NCBI RefSeq assembly: GCF_000963925.1
Contig: NZ_BAMV01000018.1
Span: 186,001 to 250,000 of the forward strand
From: Acetobacter cibinongensis
GTDB lineage: Bacteria; Pseudomonadota; Alphaproteobacteria; Acetobacterales; Acetobacteraceae
Direction: 5' to 3'
DNA length: 64,000 nt
The first letter of the stretch is position 1, and each line of letters begins with the position of its first letter. The translations under genes and the position numbers were made by a program. The notes beneath the pieces were generated by a model that saw only the letters and a list, made by a program, of their open reading frames with translations, was not told the origin of the DNA and made no database searches. Of the stretch, positions 48,334 through 57,699 are shown piece after piece.

Positions 48334-49250
48334 TGGCCCCTCCTCCCCGCAGACACGCCACAGCCCTCGAGACGGTCAGCGTCACCGTGCCTGAATCCGC
48401 TGTTGAAGCCTATGAAAGCGCCATAGGCACCGTATGCACCACCGTTGGTATTTTTGAAGCCAACCCTGAGGGCACTTTGTGGCGTGTTGAGGGTGTGAAA
48501 GACGTAGGCCACCGTGATGATGAGCTGGAGACAGCCCTGACTCTCGCTCAGTTGACCAGCAGCACAGTCGCTCCGCTTGAGCGGGCCGAAACCGAGGCAG
48601 AAGGCTGGCTGGCCCGGACATATGAGGCCTTCCCTGAGCAGGAAGTAGGCCAGCGCTTTGTTGTGCGGGGCACGCATCTGCCCGATACGCATAACGCTAC
48701 CCGCATTGTTCTGACGCTGGATGCCGGGGTGGCTTTTGGGTCTGGCGAGCATGGCTCCACCCGTGGCTGCCTGCGGGCACTTGAATATATGGCGCACCGC
48801 AAGCCCCGCCGTATTCTGGACCTTGGGTGTGGCTCTGGCATTCTGGCCATGGCCGCAGCAGCCCTGCTGCACCAGAAAGTGCTGGCCGTTGATATTGAAC
48901 CCTGGTCTGTCCGGGTTTCTGCAGAAAACGCAGCCCGTAACGGGTTGAGTCGTTCGCTGACCTGCCGTCTGGGCAATGGCTGGCGTACTCCGGAAATTCG
49001 CCGCAAAGCGCCCTATGATCTAGTATTTGCCAACATTCTCGCCCGTCCACTTTGCCTGATGGCGAAAGATCTGGCCCTGAATCTGGCTCCGGGTGGTACC
49101 GTTATTCTGGCTGGCCTGCTGCGTACCCAGATCCGCATGGTTCTGGCGGCTCATCAACGGCAAGGGCTGGTGCTGGAAAAAACCTTCCGTGAGGGGGACT
49201 GGGCCACGCTGGTCCTCCGTAAACCCTACGCTCTGCCGCAGGCTGCGTAA
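48333..49250 (+). CDS. prmA: Ribosomal protein L11 methyltransferase PrmA
   Basis: Trimethylates L11 on lysines and the N-terminus. The central linker motif FGSGEHGSTRGCL, SAM site ILDLGCGSGILAMAA and FANILARPL (the NI(L/V)A catalytic region) are in order. The length of 305 fits. It overlaps the helicase stop by one base, so it is co-translated. Confidence 0.93.
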   Translation: MAPPPRRHATALETVSVTVPESAVEAYESAIGTVCTTVGIFEANPEGTLWRVEGVKDVGHRDDELETALTLAQLTSSTVAPLERAETEAEGWLARTYEAFPEQEVGQRFVVRGTHLPDTHNATRIVLTLDAGVAFGSGEHGSTRGCLRALEYMAHRKPRRILDLGCGSGILAMAAAALLHQKVLAVDIEPWSVRVSAENAARNGLSRSLTCRLGNGWRTPEIRRKAPYDLVFANILARPLCLMAKDLALNLAPGGTVILAGLLRTQIRMVLAAHQRQGLVLEKTFREGDWATLVLRKPYALPQAA

Positions 49251-49320
49251 GCCCCTCCCTCTGACCCTCCAGTGCGTTGCACTGCTTCATTGTTAAAGAC
49301 TACGTTTTAAGGACCCGCCA

Positions 49321-51105
49321 ATGCCCTCTCCCTCCGCCAACCGTCTGACTGCTTTGCGCTCCCTGTTGGAACAGGAGGGACTGGATGGGCTAATTATCCC
49401 GCATAGCGATGAGTATCTGGGGGAATACACGCCAGCCTGTGCTGAGCGTCTGGAATGGTTGACCGGTTTTTCCGGCAGCGCAGGGCTGGCTATTGTTCTT
49501 CCTGAAACCGCTGCCGTGTTCTCGGATGGCCGCTATGTCACACAAATGGACCAACAGGTGGATAAAAGCTGCTGGTCCTGTGAGCATATGTACCAGACGC
49601 CTCCCAACCAATGGCTGGCAGACCATGCCCCAAAAGGCGCACGCATTGGTTACGATTCCCGGATCATGAGCCAAGCCGAACTTCTGCCTTTTCAGGCAAC
49701 GGCGCAGACTTATTCCCTGAGTGCAACCGCCGGAAATCTAGTGGATCGTCTTTGGACGGACCGCCCGGCGTTTCCAGCAGGCCCAGCCGTTATCCACCCC
49801 CTCGCTTATGCGGGCGAAGCATCGGACAGCAAGCGTAAGCGTCTGGCGCAGGGGCTGGTGCGGGCAGGCCAAGCTGCTGCCGTGTTGAGCGATTCTTCCT
49901 CTATCGCATGGCTGCTCAATATCCGTGGTGCCGACATCCCCTGCCTGCCGGTTGTGCTGGCCTTTGCCGTGCTCCACGCCGATACCACGGTGGACCTGTT
50001 CATTCAGGGCAGCAAACTCCCTGCTAATGTCCGTGACTGGCTGGGAGACGCTGTGCGTGTGCATGAACCAGATGCCATGGAACAGGTACTGGCCGGACTG
50101 AAAGGCCGTGTGGTCAGCGTTGATCCGGCAACCAATGCCGTCTGGTTTACGGAAACACTGACCCGCCATGGTGCGACAGTGCAGGAAAGCCCGGACCCCT
50201 GCCTGCTGCCCAAAGCCCTAAAAAACCCGACAGAGCAGGAAGGCAGCCGCAAGGCCCATTTGAAAGATGGCATCGCTCTGTGCCGTTTCCTGCACTGGCT
50301 GGACCAGAACGCTCTTAACACTACTGAACTGAAAGCGGCCGCAACGCTTGATGCCTTTCGGACTGAAGGCGCGGATTACCGGGGCGAATCTTTCCCTGCC
50401 ATTTCTGGCTCAGGCCCTAATGGTGCGGTTATTCATTACCGCGTCACCCCAGAGTCAGACCGTGCGCTGACTGCTAACGAAGTTTATCTGATTGATAGCG
50501 GTGGCCAGTATCCGGAGGGCACAACAGATGTCACCCGCACACTCTGGACAGGGCCGGACGCCCCACCCGCCCGCCTGAAGGAAACCTTTACCCGCGTACT
50601 AAAAGGCAATTTACGCCTTGGCCGGGCCCGCTTTCCCAAAGGTACCACTGGCTCTGCGCTGGACACCCTTGCCCGTTTTGACCTCTGGCAAGCCGGGCAG
50701 GATTATGACCACGGTACAGGGCATGGAGTGGGCAGTTTTCTGTCCGTGCATGAAGGCCCGGCCCGTATTTCCAAAATACCAAACCCCATTGCGCTGGATG
50801 CAGGGATGATCCTGTCCAATGAGCCCGGTTATTATGAGCCCGGCGCGTATGGCATCCGTCTGGAAACGCTGGTGCTGGTTCACCCCATGCCCCATGTCGA
50901 AGGGGCACGCCCCGGCTTTGAGTTCGAGACGTTGACTCTGGCTCCTTTCGACCGCCGCCTGATTGATGAGCAGACTCTGGGGCAGGAAGATAAGACTATT
51001 CTGGATGCCTACCATGCACGGGTGCTGGAACTGATTGGTCCGCACCTGCCTCCAGAAGCACAAAAATGGCTGAAAACCGCCTGCGCGCCCCTCACGGCGG
51101 CGTGA
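49321..51105 (+). CDS. pepP: Xaa-Pro aminopeptidase, M24B family
   Basis: Dinuclear-metal peptidase that removes an N-terminal residue before proline. It is the long (594-residue) three-domain form like eukaryotic XPNPEP1, starting with two creatinase-like N-terminal domains (LRSLLEQEGLDGLIIPHSDE, then WLTGFSGSAG). The M24 domain supplies the ligands in IDSGGQYPEGTTDVTR, DHGTGHGVGS, LSNEPGYYE and IRLETL. The gap to prmA is 70 bases; the ATG has GGACC upstream. The gene symbol is used for the activity, not for orthology to the shorter E. coli PepP. Confidence 0.9.
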   Translation: MPSPSANRLTALRSLLEQEGLDGLIIPHSDEYLGEYTPACAERLEWLTGFSGSAGLAIVLPETAAVFSDGRYVTQMDQQVDKSCWSCEHMYQTPPNQWLADHAPKGARIGYDSRIMSQAELLPFQATAQTYSLSATAGNLVDRLWTDRPAFPAGPAVIHPLAYAGEASDSKRKRLAQGLVRAGQAAAVLSDSSSIAWLLNIRGADIPCLPVVLAFAVLHADTTVDLFIQGSKLPANVRDWLGDAVRVHEPDAMEQVLAGLKGRVVSVDPATNAVWFTETLTRHGATVQESPDPCLLPKALKNPTEQEGSRKAHLKDGIALCRFLHWLDQNALNTTELKAAATLDAFRTEGADYRGESFPAISGSGPNGAVIHYRVTPESDRALTANEVYLIDSGGQYPEGTTDVTRTLWTGPDAPPARLKETFTRVLKGNLRLGRARFPKGTTGSALDTLARFDLWQAGQDYDHGTGHGVGSFLSVHEGPARISKIPNPIALDAGMILSNEPGYYEPGAYGIRLETLVLVHPMPHVEGARPGFEFETLTLAPFDRRLIDEQTLGQEDKTILDAYHARVLELIGPHLPPEAQKWLKTACAPLTAA

Positions 51106-51199
51106 AGGCAAACAGGATAATCGGCTGGTCACGCAATTGGGAATCGCGTCATCAGCCGAACGGGCGCAGAAAAGTCGCGAAGTGAAGGGAGCTTCCAGA

Positions 51200-52231
51200 A
51201 TGACGACAGACAGCAAGACCATCCCCGCTACTCTTATACCCGGTGACGGTATCGGCCCCGAGATTGTTGAATCGGTAATCGAAATCCTGAACGCGGTTGG
51301 TGCCCCGTTCGAATGGGACAAACAACTGGCCGGTATGGCTGGGGTGGATGCGGTCAATGACCCACTGCCAAAACAGACCATTGAGAGCATTCGCCGCACA
51401 GGCCTGGCACTCAAAGGCCCGCTGACAACACCAGTCGGTGGCGGCTTCAAGTCCATTAACGTCACCCTGCGTCAGGAATTCGGGCTTTTTGCCAACCTGC
51501 GCCCGACCAAAACAATCGTGCCGGGTGGCCGTTTTGACAAAATTGACCTCGTGCTGTTCCGTGAGAACCTAGAGGGCTATTATGCAGCTATGGAGCACTA
51601 CATCCCTGTGGGCGATGACCCCAAGGGCATTGCTCTCAGCTCCGGCTACAATTCCCGCACGGAATGCCGCCGCATTGTTAAATATGCCTTCGAATACGCA
51701 CTGAAAAATAACCGCAAAACGGTTACCATCGTGCACAAGGCCAATATTCTTAAACTGCTGACCGGTCTATTCCTTGAAGAAGGCCGCAAGGTTGCTGAAG
51801 AATATAAAGGCCGCGTCGCCTTTAACGAACGGATTGTTGACGCCTGCGCCATGCAGCTTGTCATCAACCCATGGCAGTTTGACGTGGTGGTAACCACCAA
51901 TCTGTTTGGTGACATCCTCTCTGACCTGACAGCCGGTCTTGTTGGCGGTCTGGGCATGGCGCCAGGTGCCAATATTGGTGACAAGGCTGCCGTGTTTGAA
52001 GCCGTGCACGGTTCAGCACCAGACATCGCTGGCAAAGGCATTGCCAACCCGCTGGCCCTGCTGCTTGCTGCGGTCATGATGCTCCAGCATGTGGGCCGTC
52101 AGGACCTTGCAGACCGCATTGACCTTGCCATTAAAAAGGTCATTACGGATGGTGGCCTCCGCACCAAAGATCTTGGTGGCGATGCCACAACAAAAGATCT
52201 GACAGCAGCTCTGAAACAGCAGCTCGTCTAA
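51200..52231 (+). CDS. icd: Isocitrate dehydrogenase, NAD-type
   Basis: Oxidative decarboxylation of isocitrate to 2-oxoglutarate. The isocitrate-specific loop FKSINVTLRQEFGLFANLRP matches E. coli IDH S113xN115xxxR119. The cofactor loop HGSAPDIAGKGIANP has Asp-Ile where NADP enzymes have Lys-Tyr (HGTAPKYAG), so NAD is expected. With 343 residues it is the short, homoisocitrate/isopropylmalate-like dimer or tetramer type rather than the 416-residue E. coli form. GAAGGGAG precedes the ATG. With aarA, aarC and fumC it makes this window rich in TCA enzymes. Confidence 0.92.
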   Translation: MTTDSKTIPATLIPGDGIGPEIVESVIEILNAVGAPFEWDKQLAGMAGVDAVNDPLPKQTIESIRRTGLALKGPLTTPVGGGFKSINVTLRQEFGLFANLRPTKTIVPGGRFDKIDLVLFRENLEGYYAAMEHYIPVGDDPKGIALSSGYNSRTECRRIVKYAFEYALKNNRKTVTIVHKANILKLLTGLFLEEGRKVAEEYKGRVAFNERIVDACAMQLVINPWQFDVVVTTNLFGDILSDLTAGLVGGLGMAPGANIGDKAAVFEAVHGSAPDIAGKGIANPLALLLAAVMMLQHVGRQDLADRIDLAIKKVITDGGLRTKDLGGDATTKDLTAALKQQLV

Positions 52232-52236
52232 AACAA

Positions 52237-52276
52237 AACAGGGGGGTAAGGCTTTTTGGCTTTATCCCCTGTTTTT
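52237..52276 (+). terminator. Terminator of icd
   Basis: AACAGGGGGGTAAGGC pairs with GCTTTATCCCCTGTT, then T-run TTTTT. Confidence 0.85.
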
Positions 52277-52321
52277 CTACCCTCTTTACAACCAAGCTGA
52301 CTAATAGCGTATTCTGCCTCC

Positions 52322-53032
52322 ATGACCGCGCTATTCTCTGGCCAGTGGCCGCTTCTCCCCCTGCTTCCATCCTGCTTTGTGCGTGTTGTGCCGCATAAAC
52401 CAGCCTATGACAGCGCATTACAAGATGAGATAGAGCGTATCTGGGCAGAGGCCTGCCGCGCCATACCTGCCTTGTTTAATGGCTGCGTATTTTCGGCTAC
52501 CCGCATTACCTCTGGCTGCATTGATGGCTACTGGACCGAGTATAAATCGGTTCTGGCGCAAATGAAGAAGCCTGAACTTTTCCCCATACTCCGCCTGCAA
52601 CCCCTTGCCGTTATTGGCCTGTTGGAAACACCTGAAGGTTTTGTACTGGGGCGGCGGCATCCGTCATCGCTTTACCAAGGGAACTTTTGGCAAAGCCCAC
52701 CTGCGGGAAGCATTGAGAAACGGGACAACACCCAGAACGTAGACCTGAAAGAACAACTCCTGGCTGAGGCTGAGGAAGAATTAGGGCTGACAGCGGATCT
52801 GTTAGAGGTTGGCCCACCGCGTCTAGTGGCCCGTCATCCGGGCACACGCATTCTGGACATTGGCATGTCTCTCAAAACACACTGCTCATTCCAGCAGGTC
52901 AAAGCCTGTTGGCAGGCCTCCGCCAACAGGGAGTATGATCAGCTTGCCTTGGTGCCCCATACGCATCGTGCAGAATGGCTGGCACGCGGTGACATATTAC
53001 CAACCTCCCGCGCCCTGCTGGAGCAGGCGTAA
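52322..53032 (+). CDS. Nudix-like protein with variant catalytic box
   Basis: Predicted hydrolase-like protein; the reaction is unknown. The central LGRRHPSSLYQGNFWQSPPAG, followed by a 13-residue stretch and EQLLAEAEEELGL, resembles a Nudix box (GX5EX7REUXEEXGU), but the Arg of the RE pair is Ala and the spacing from Gly is longer, so pyrophosphatase activity may be changed or lost. The N-terminal half (VPHKPAYDSALQDEIERIWA, then CVFSATRI) is like the Nudix group annotated as hypothetical in acetic acid bacteria. No Shine-Dalgarno sequence is obvious. Confidence 0.65.
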   Translation: MTALFSGQWPLLPLLPSCFVRVVPHKPAYDSALQDEIERIWAEACRAIPALFNGCVFSATRITSGCIDGYWTEYKSVLAQMKKPELFPILRLQPLAVIGLLETPEGFVLGRRHPSSLYQGNFWQSPPAGSIEKRDNTQNVDLKEQLLAEAEEELGLTADLLEVGPPRLVARHPGTRILDIGMSLKTHCSFQQVKACWQASANREYDQLALVPHTHRAEWLARGDILPTSRALLEQA

Positions 53033-53143
53033 GGCCATTGGGTGCATAAGTTTACTTTTTCTCCAACCTTTTGCAAAAGCAACGCACCACTGATTCGGGT
53101 CTTTCTGGCCTGCTGACACTCTTTCCCGCGCAGGACCAAACCC

Positions 53144-54367
53144 ATGCCCCCCATCCACCAACACTCGCCGCAGGACCCATCAGGCCATCAGGCAAGTATT
53201 GCTGCCCATCTTATTTTTCTTATTGCTGCGGCCTGCGGGTTAACCGTTGCCAATCTCTATTATGCCCAGCCTCTTTCCGGCCTTATCAGTGCGGCTTTGG
53301 GCATGCCGGAGAGCCAATCTGGTCTGATCGTCACCGTTACCCAGTTGGGTTATTGCCTTGGCCTTTTGCTCATTGTGCCGCTGGCAGACCTGCTCGAAAA
53401 TCGTAGCCTGATTGTCTGGATGACACGACTACTGGCTGTTGCTTTGCTTCTGCTGCCTTTTACCAGCCACCCAATGCCTTTTCTTCTGGCAATCTGGCTT
53501 GTGGGGCTTCTGTCTGTCTCTGTACAAATTCTGGTCCCCTTTGCAGCGCATCTTGCCCCCATTGCCATACGCGGGCGCGTTGTAGGCAATGTGATGAGCG
53601 GACTCATGCTTGGGATTATGCTGGCGCGCCCCGTTGCCAGCCTTGTGGCGCATGTGGCCTCATGGCGGGCCATTTTTCTTTTGTCCGCAGGGATTATGCT
53701 GATTTTGTCAGTAGTTTTGGGAAGAATGCTCCCCAGCAGGCAACCCACCACCCAGCACTCCTACGCTGCGCTCTTACGCTCAATGGGGTCTCTTCTTATC
53801 TCCATCCCGGCACTTCAACGCCGTGCTTTTTACCATGCCTGCATGTTCGGGGCTTTCAGCCTTTTCTGGACTGTTACTCCCCTCCTGCTGGCAGCGCCCC
53901 CTTATGGCCTGACCCAAGGTGAAATTGCCGTATTTGCTCTGGTTGGTGTTGCCGGTGCCATTTCTGCTCCGCTTGCCGGACGCATTGCGGATAGAGGCTG
54001 GATCTGGCCTGCAACACTTCTGGCCATGGCATTTGCGTCAGCAGCCTTCCTCGCAACATGGCTTGTCAGCCCCTCCATGCTGTTTGTTGTGGTCTTAGCG
54101 GTAGCCGGAGTGGTGATTGATTTTTGCATCACCGCCAATCTGGTTTTGGGGCAGCGCGTCCTGTTCGTTCTGGCACCAGAGCATCGTGCACGGTTAAATG
54201 CCTTGTATATGGCGCTTTTCTTTGTGGGGGGTGCGTTGGGTTCCGCTGTAGGCGGCTGGGCCTATGCGCATGGGGGCTGGGCGCTGGCCTCCACTTTTGG
54301 TGCAGCCCTGCCCGCTCTCGCCTTTATTGTATGCCTGACGGAAAAAGGGGCACGAAAGCCCTCATAA
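53144..54367 (+). CDS. Major facilitator superfamily transporter
   Basis: Twelve hydrophobic spans in 407 residues make this an MFS secondary transporter. The first span ends with ANLYYAQPLSG and the motif-A-like loop between spans 2 and 3 reads VPLADLLENR. It resembles the YnfM/arabinose-efflux-like drug-proton antiporters, but the substrate cannot be told. AGGA precedes the ATG. It stands alone, facing the convergent prfC. Confidence 0.85.
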   Translation: MPPIHQHSPQDPSGHQASIAAHLIFLIAAACGLTVANLYYAQPLSGLISAALGMPESQSGLIVTVTQLGYCLGLLLIVPLADLLENRSLIVWMTRLLAVALLLLPFTSHPMPFLLAIWLVGLLSVSVQILVPFAAHLAPIAIRGRVVGNVMSGLMLGIMLARPVASLVAHVASWRAIFLLSAGIMLILSVVLGRMLPSRQPTTQHSYAALLRSMGSLLISIPALQRRAFYHACMFGAFSLFWTVTPLLLAAPPYGLTQGEIAVFALVGVAGAISAPLAGRIADRGWIWPATLLAMAFASAAFLATWLVSPSMLFVVVLAVAGVVIDFCITANLVLGQRVLFVLAPEHRARLNALYMALFFVGGALGSAVGGWAYAHGGWALASTFGAALPALAFIVCLTEKGARKPS

Positions 54368-54411
54368 GGCTGCCAACTGCAGCATCTTTCCAGAGGCATA
54401 CAATTGGCTAA

Positions 54412-54438
54412 CAAGGCGGGCTGCATTGTCCCGCCTTG
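54412..54438. terminator. Hairpin between the transporter gene and prfC
   Basis: CAAGGCGGG and CCCGCCTTG form a perfect nine-pair stem. The plus side runs into GAAGACTTATTTT. It is likely the end of both convergent genes. Confidence 0.65.
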
Positions 54439-54444
54439 GAAGAC

Positions 54445-55992
54445 TTATTTTATTTCCAGACCAATCTGCTTGATATCATGGAAGCTGATGTCAGGATTCT
54501 GCTCTTGCGTCCGGCGCATCATGAAAGAGGATGTCGCCAGAAAAACCGGGTCATCATCCAGATCATCCGCCATGGCTGTACGGTTAATCTGAGCAAAGGT
54601 TTCAATTTTATCCCGCGGGCCTGTAACCCAGCGCGCTAGCGAGAACGGTGTAGCATCAAACCCGATAGCCACCCCGTATTCCGCCTTAAGACGGGCCTGA
54701 AGCACATCAAGCTGAAGGGTGCCCACCACGCCAACAATAGGCTGTGCACCATCCTGCGGCCGGAAAAGCTGTACCACGCCTTCTTCAGCAAGCTGGGTCA
54801 AAGCCTGTTTCAGCTTTTTGGCTTTCATGGCGTCATCCAGACGGACACGGCGCAGAATTTCCGGGGCAAAGTGCGGTACGCCCGTAAATTTCAGATCCTC
54901 GCTTTCGGTCAGCGTATCCCCAATGCGCAGGGTGCCATGGTTAGGAATACCCACGACGTCCCCAGCAAAGGCTTCTTCCGCCAACTGGCGGTCACGCGCA
55001 AAAAAGAACTGCGGCGTATGCACGGCAAAGCTTTTGCCTGTACGCGTATGGCGCAAACGCATACCGCGCTCCAGCTTGCCAGAGCAAATACGGGCAAAGG
55101 CAATACGGTCCCGATGGTTGGGGTCCATATTCGCCTGAATTTTGAAGACCAGAGCCGTCATGCCGGGCTCGTCCGCCTGCACTGTCCGGCTTTCCGCCAC
55201 CTGACTGCGCGGGGACGGACCAAACGCTACCAATGCATCCAGCAGATCCGTCACGCCAATTTCCTTCATGGCGCTCCCGAAGAAAACTGGGGTCAGATGC
55301 CCTGCATCAAAAGACTCACGGTCAAACTGGGGCAGCACACCTTCCGCCAGCTCCAGCTCTTCCGTCAACTGTACCATGCGTGGGTCAGTTGGGGACAGTT
55401 CTTCCTGTGTATGGAGCTGTTTGGTCAGAATATCGTAGGTGCCAACAAACTTGCCAGCCCGTCCTACCGGCCATGTTGCGGGGGACGTATCAAGTGCCAA
55501 TGACGCCGCAATTTCATCCAGCAGTTCAAACGGGTCCTGCGCTTCACGGTCCATCTTGTTAATGAAGGTCACGATGGGAATGTCACGCAGGCGGCAGATT
55601 TCGAACAGCTTGCGTGTCCGGTCTTCAATACCTTTTGCGGCGTCAATAACCATGACGGCAGAGTCAACGGCTGTCAGGGTGCGGTATGTATCTTCCGAGA
55701 AGTCTTCATGGCCCGGTGTGTCGAGCAGGTTGAAAATACACCCACCATATTCAAACGTCATGACCGAGCTGACAACCGAAATACCACGGTCACGCTCAAT
55801 GCTCATCCAGTCAGAGCGGGTACGGCGGCGCTCCCCTTTGGCGCGCACGTTACCGGCAAGCTGAATAGCACCCCCTGCACGCAGGATCCGTTCTGTCAGA
55901 GTGGTTTTACCGGCGTCTGGATGCGAGATAATAGCAAAAGTACGGCGGCGTTTAATTTCCGTGCTCAGGTCGGTTGTGGGCGCATCAGACAT
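54445..55992 (-). CDS. prfC: Peptide chain release factor 3
   Basis: Translational GTPase that recycles RF1/RF2 from the ribosome. G1 SHPDAGKTTLTERIL, the switch region DRGISVVSSVMTFEY, G3 LLDTPGHEDFSEDTYR and G4 FINKMDREAQDPFELLDEI are exactly RF3-like; the last stretch distinguishes it from EF-G. The 515-residue length fits. It follows rpsD on the same strand, about 100 bases after it, with an apparent terminator between. Confidence 0.96.
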   Translation of the reverse strand: MSDAPTTDLSTEIKRRRTFAIISHPDAGKTTLTERILRAGGAIQLAGNVRAKGERRRTRSDWMSIERDRGISVVSSVMTFEYGGCIFNLLDTPGHEDFSEDTYRTLTAVDSAVMVIDAAKGIEDRTRKLFEICRLRDIPIVTFINKMDREAQDPFELLDEIAASLALDTSPATWPVGRAGKFVGTYDILTKQLHTQEELSPTDPRMVQLTEELELAEGVLPQFDRESFDAGHLTPVFFGSAMKEIGVTDLLDALVAFGPSPRSQVAESRTVQADEPGMTALVFKIQANMDPNHRDRIAFARICSGKLERGMRLRHTRTGKSFAVHTPQFFFARDRQLAEEAFAGDVVGIPNHGTLRIGDTLTESEDLKFTGVPHFAPEILRRVRLDDAMKAKKLKQALTQLAEEGVVQLFRPQDGAQPIVGVVGTLQLDVLQARLKAEYGVAIGFDATPFSLARWVTGPRDKIETFAQINRTAMADDLDDDPVFLATSSFMMRRTQEQNPDISFHDIKQIGLEIK

Positions 55993-56034
55993 AACGGATC
56001 ATCCGGCTGGTATAAAACAGGTAAAAACGGCAAA

Positions 56035-56067
56035 CGCCGGGTGGAGAGGGATACCCTCCACCCGGCG
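56035..56067 (-). terminator. Hairpin after rpsD
   Basis: CGCCGGGTGGAG and CTCCACCCGGCG are perfect 12-base complements. On the minus strand the stem is followed by GTTTGCCGTTTTT. It probably ends rpsD before prfC. Confidence 0.65.
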
Positions 56068-56093
56068 CTGCACAAATCGGGCCGAAGCGCCGA

Positions 56094-56711
56094 TTAACGG
56101 GAGTAGTATTCGACCACCAGGTTTGGTTCCATCTGTACCGGGTAAGGCACGTCAGAGAACTTAGGACCACGCAGGAACGTGCCCTTCATCTGGCGATGAT
56201 CGACTTCCATGTATTCCGGCACATCACGTTCGGTCGTCTGGGTTGCGTCCAGAACGATAGCGAGCTGCTTGGATTTTTCACGAATTTCGATCACGTCACC
56301 GTCTTTAACAATGTAAGACGGAATGTTCAGCTTGCGACCGTTAACCAGGACGTGACCATGGTTGAGGAACTGACGCGCAGCAAACGGCGTGATGGCGAAT
56401 TTCATGCGGTAGATAACCGCATCCAGGCGGCGTTCCAGCAGGTTGATCAGGTTTTCAGACGTATCGCCTTTACGACGCACGGCTTCCTGATAGTAGCGGC
56501 GGAACTGCTTTTCGCTGATGTTACCGTAGTAGCCTTTAAGCTTCTGCTTAGCCATCAGCTGGATGGAGAAGTCAGAAGGCTTGCCTTTACGGCGCTGACC
56601 ATGCTGGCCAGGACCATATTCGCGACGGTTGACCGGAGACTTTGCACGGCCCCACAGGTTAACGCCAAGGCGACGGTTAATTTTATACTTGCTCTCGAGA
56701 CGCTTGCTCAT
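56094..56711 (-). CDS. rpsD: 30S ribosomal protein S4
   Basis: Binds 16S rRNA early in assembly and helps keep decoding accuracy. The sequence [20 protein letters not shown], then [17 protein letters not shown], is the alphaproteobacterial S4 start, and the S4 RNA-binding domain includes [20 protein letters not shown] and [17 protein letters not shown]. The 205-residue reading from ATG 56711 is preferred over one seven codons longer. It is a single gene outside the S10/spc/alpha ribosomal operons, as often in this class. Confidence 0.97.
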   Translation of the reverse strand: MSKRLESKYKINRRLGVNLWGRAKSPVNRREYGPGQHGQRRKGKPSDFSIQLMAKQKLKGYYGNISEKQFRRYYQEAVRRKGDTSENLINLLERRLDAVIYRMKFAITPFAARQFLNHGHVLVNGRKLNIPSYIVKDGDVIEIREKSKQLAIVLDATQTTERDVPEYMEVDHRQMKGTFLRGPKFSDVPYPVQMEPNLVVEYYSR

Positions 56712-57044
56712 AGTGCGCTCTACTCTTTTCACACCTGCACACAGCGCTGCGTTACCGCTTTACTGCCTGCATATTTGGGCCGGTAGTCTCTGTCCCCCAC
56801 GGATCAGAGCGGGCGCAGTGCGTATTACTGCATGAATGGGAGCATAGTCCATTCACGGCAGCCGTCCTGTCCACGTTCCCGGCAATGGGTGCAGCACTTA
56901 CGGAAAGGCAGGCCACCTGTCAACTCTGCACACAGCTGTGCTCCGGCAGGTGTCTTGTGCTGATACAAGCAAATGCTGTGCCCGGCATCATAAATGGCGT
57001 AATCTGTTCCCAGTGACTCTTATGTAAAGCGAGGATGAAAAGAT
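56712..57044. other. Intergenic region between rpsD and the HdeD-like gene
   Basis: No gene recognised. It should contain the divergent promoters of rpsD and hdeD. An imperfect hairpin (CACCTG...CAGGTG) lies near 56909-56953. No tRNA or riboswitch pattern was seen. Confidence 0.5.
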
Positions 57045-57599
57045 ATGGATTTCACCAGAAAATGGGGGCTGTTCGTAGGGCTGGGCGTTGCCCTGATTGC
57101 CCTTGGCTTGCTGGCCTGCATCGACACCGTATCCGTCACTCTGGCCAGCACGGTCTTTTTGGGCTTCCTGATTATTATGGCAGGTATCATGCAGATGATA
57201 CACGCCTTTGCCGTACGCGGCTGGAGCGGCTTTCTGTTTTCTTTGCTTGGCGGTTTGCTCTATGTGGCGGCCGGCGTCATTATCATTGAAGAGCCCGCAA
57301 CAGGCGCTACCTTAATCACTCTTTTTGCGGCCATCTGCTTTATTGTTGTGGGCATTATGCGCTGCGTTGTGGCGTTCCAAAATCGCAATTTTGCAGGCTG
57401 GGGTATTATCCTGTGCGGCGGCATTATCAGCCTGATTGTCGGGGTAAGCCTTTATCTGACTCTTCCCTGGTCTGGCCTGTGGCTTATCGGCACGTTCATT
57501 GCTGTTGAACTGATTGTCAGCGGCTTGAGCTGGGTTCAGATTGGCCTCGCTCTGCGGCAGAACACCCATAACCAACTTCCTCCATCAAGCGGTTTTTAA
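57045..57599 (+). CDS. HdeD-family (DUF308) membrane protein
   Basis: Six short hydrophobic helices in 184 residues with the repeated DUF308 pattern (GVALIALGLLACI, FLGFLIIMAGIMQMIHAF, GGLLYVAAGVIII, then FIVVGIMRCVVAFQNR). In E. coli HdeD contributes to acid resistance at high cell density; a similar role would suit an acetic acid bacterium but is inferred. GAGGA precedes the ATG by about ten bases. A bidirectional terminator follows. Confidence 0.87.
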   Translation: MDFTRKWGLFVGLGVALIALGLLACIDTVSVTLASTVFLGFLIIMAGIMQMIHAFAVRGWSGFLFSLLGGLLYVAAGVIIIEEPATGATLITLFAAICFIVVGIMRCVVAFQNRNFAGWGIILCGGIISLIVGVSLYLTLPWSGLWLIGTFIAVELIVSGLSWVQIGLALRQNTHNQLPPSSGF

Positions 57600-57658
57600 A
57601 CAAACCGCTTTCAAACCCCGGCCCGTTCACGGCCTTGGGGAAGATGGAAGCTACGCAC

Positions 57659-57696
57659 AAAAAAGGGGCTGCTTTCTAAAAGCAGCCCCTTTTTTA
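57659..57696. terminator. Bidirectional terminator between hdeD and the antiporter gene
   Basis: AAAAAAGGGGCTGCTTT and AAAGCAGCCCCTTTTTT, a 16- to 17-pair stem with a three-base loop. Confidence 0.93.
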
Positions 57697-57699
57697 CGA

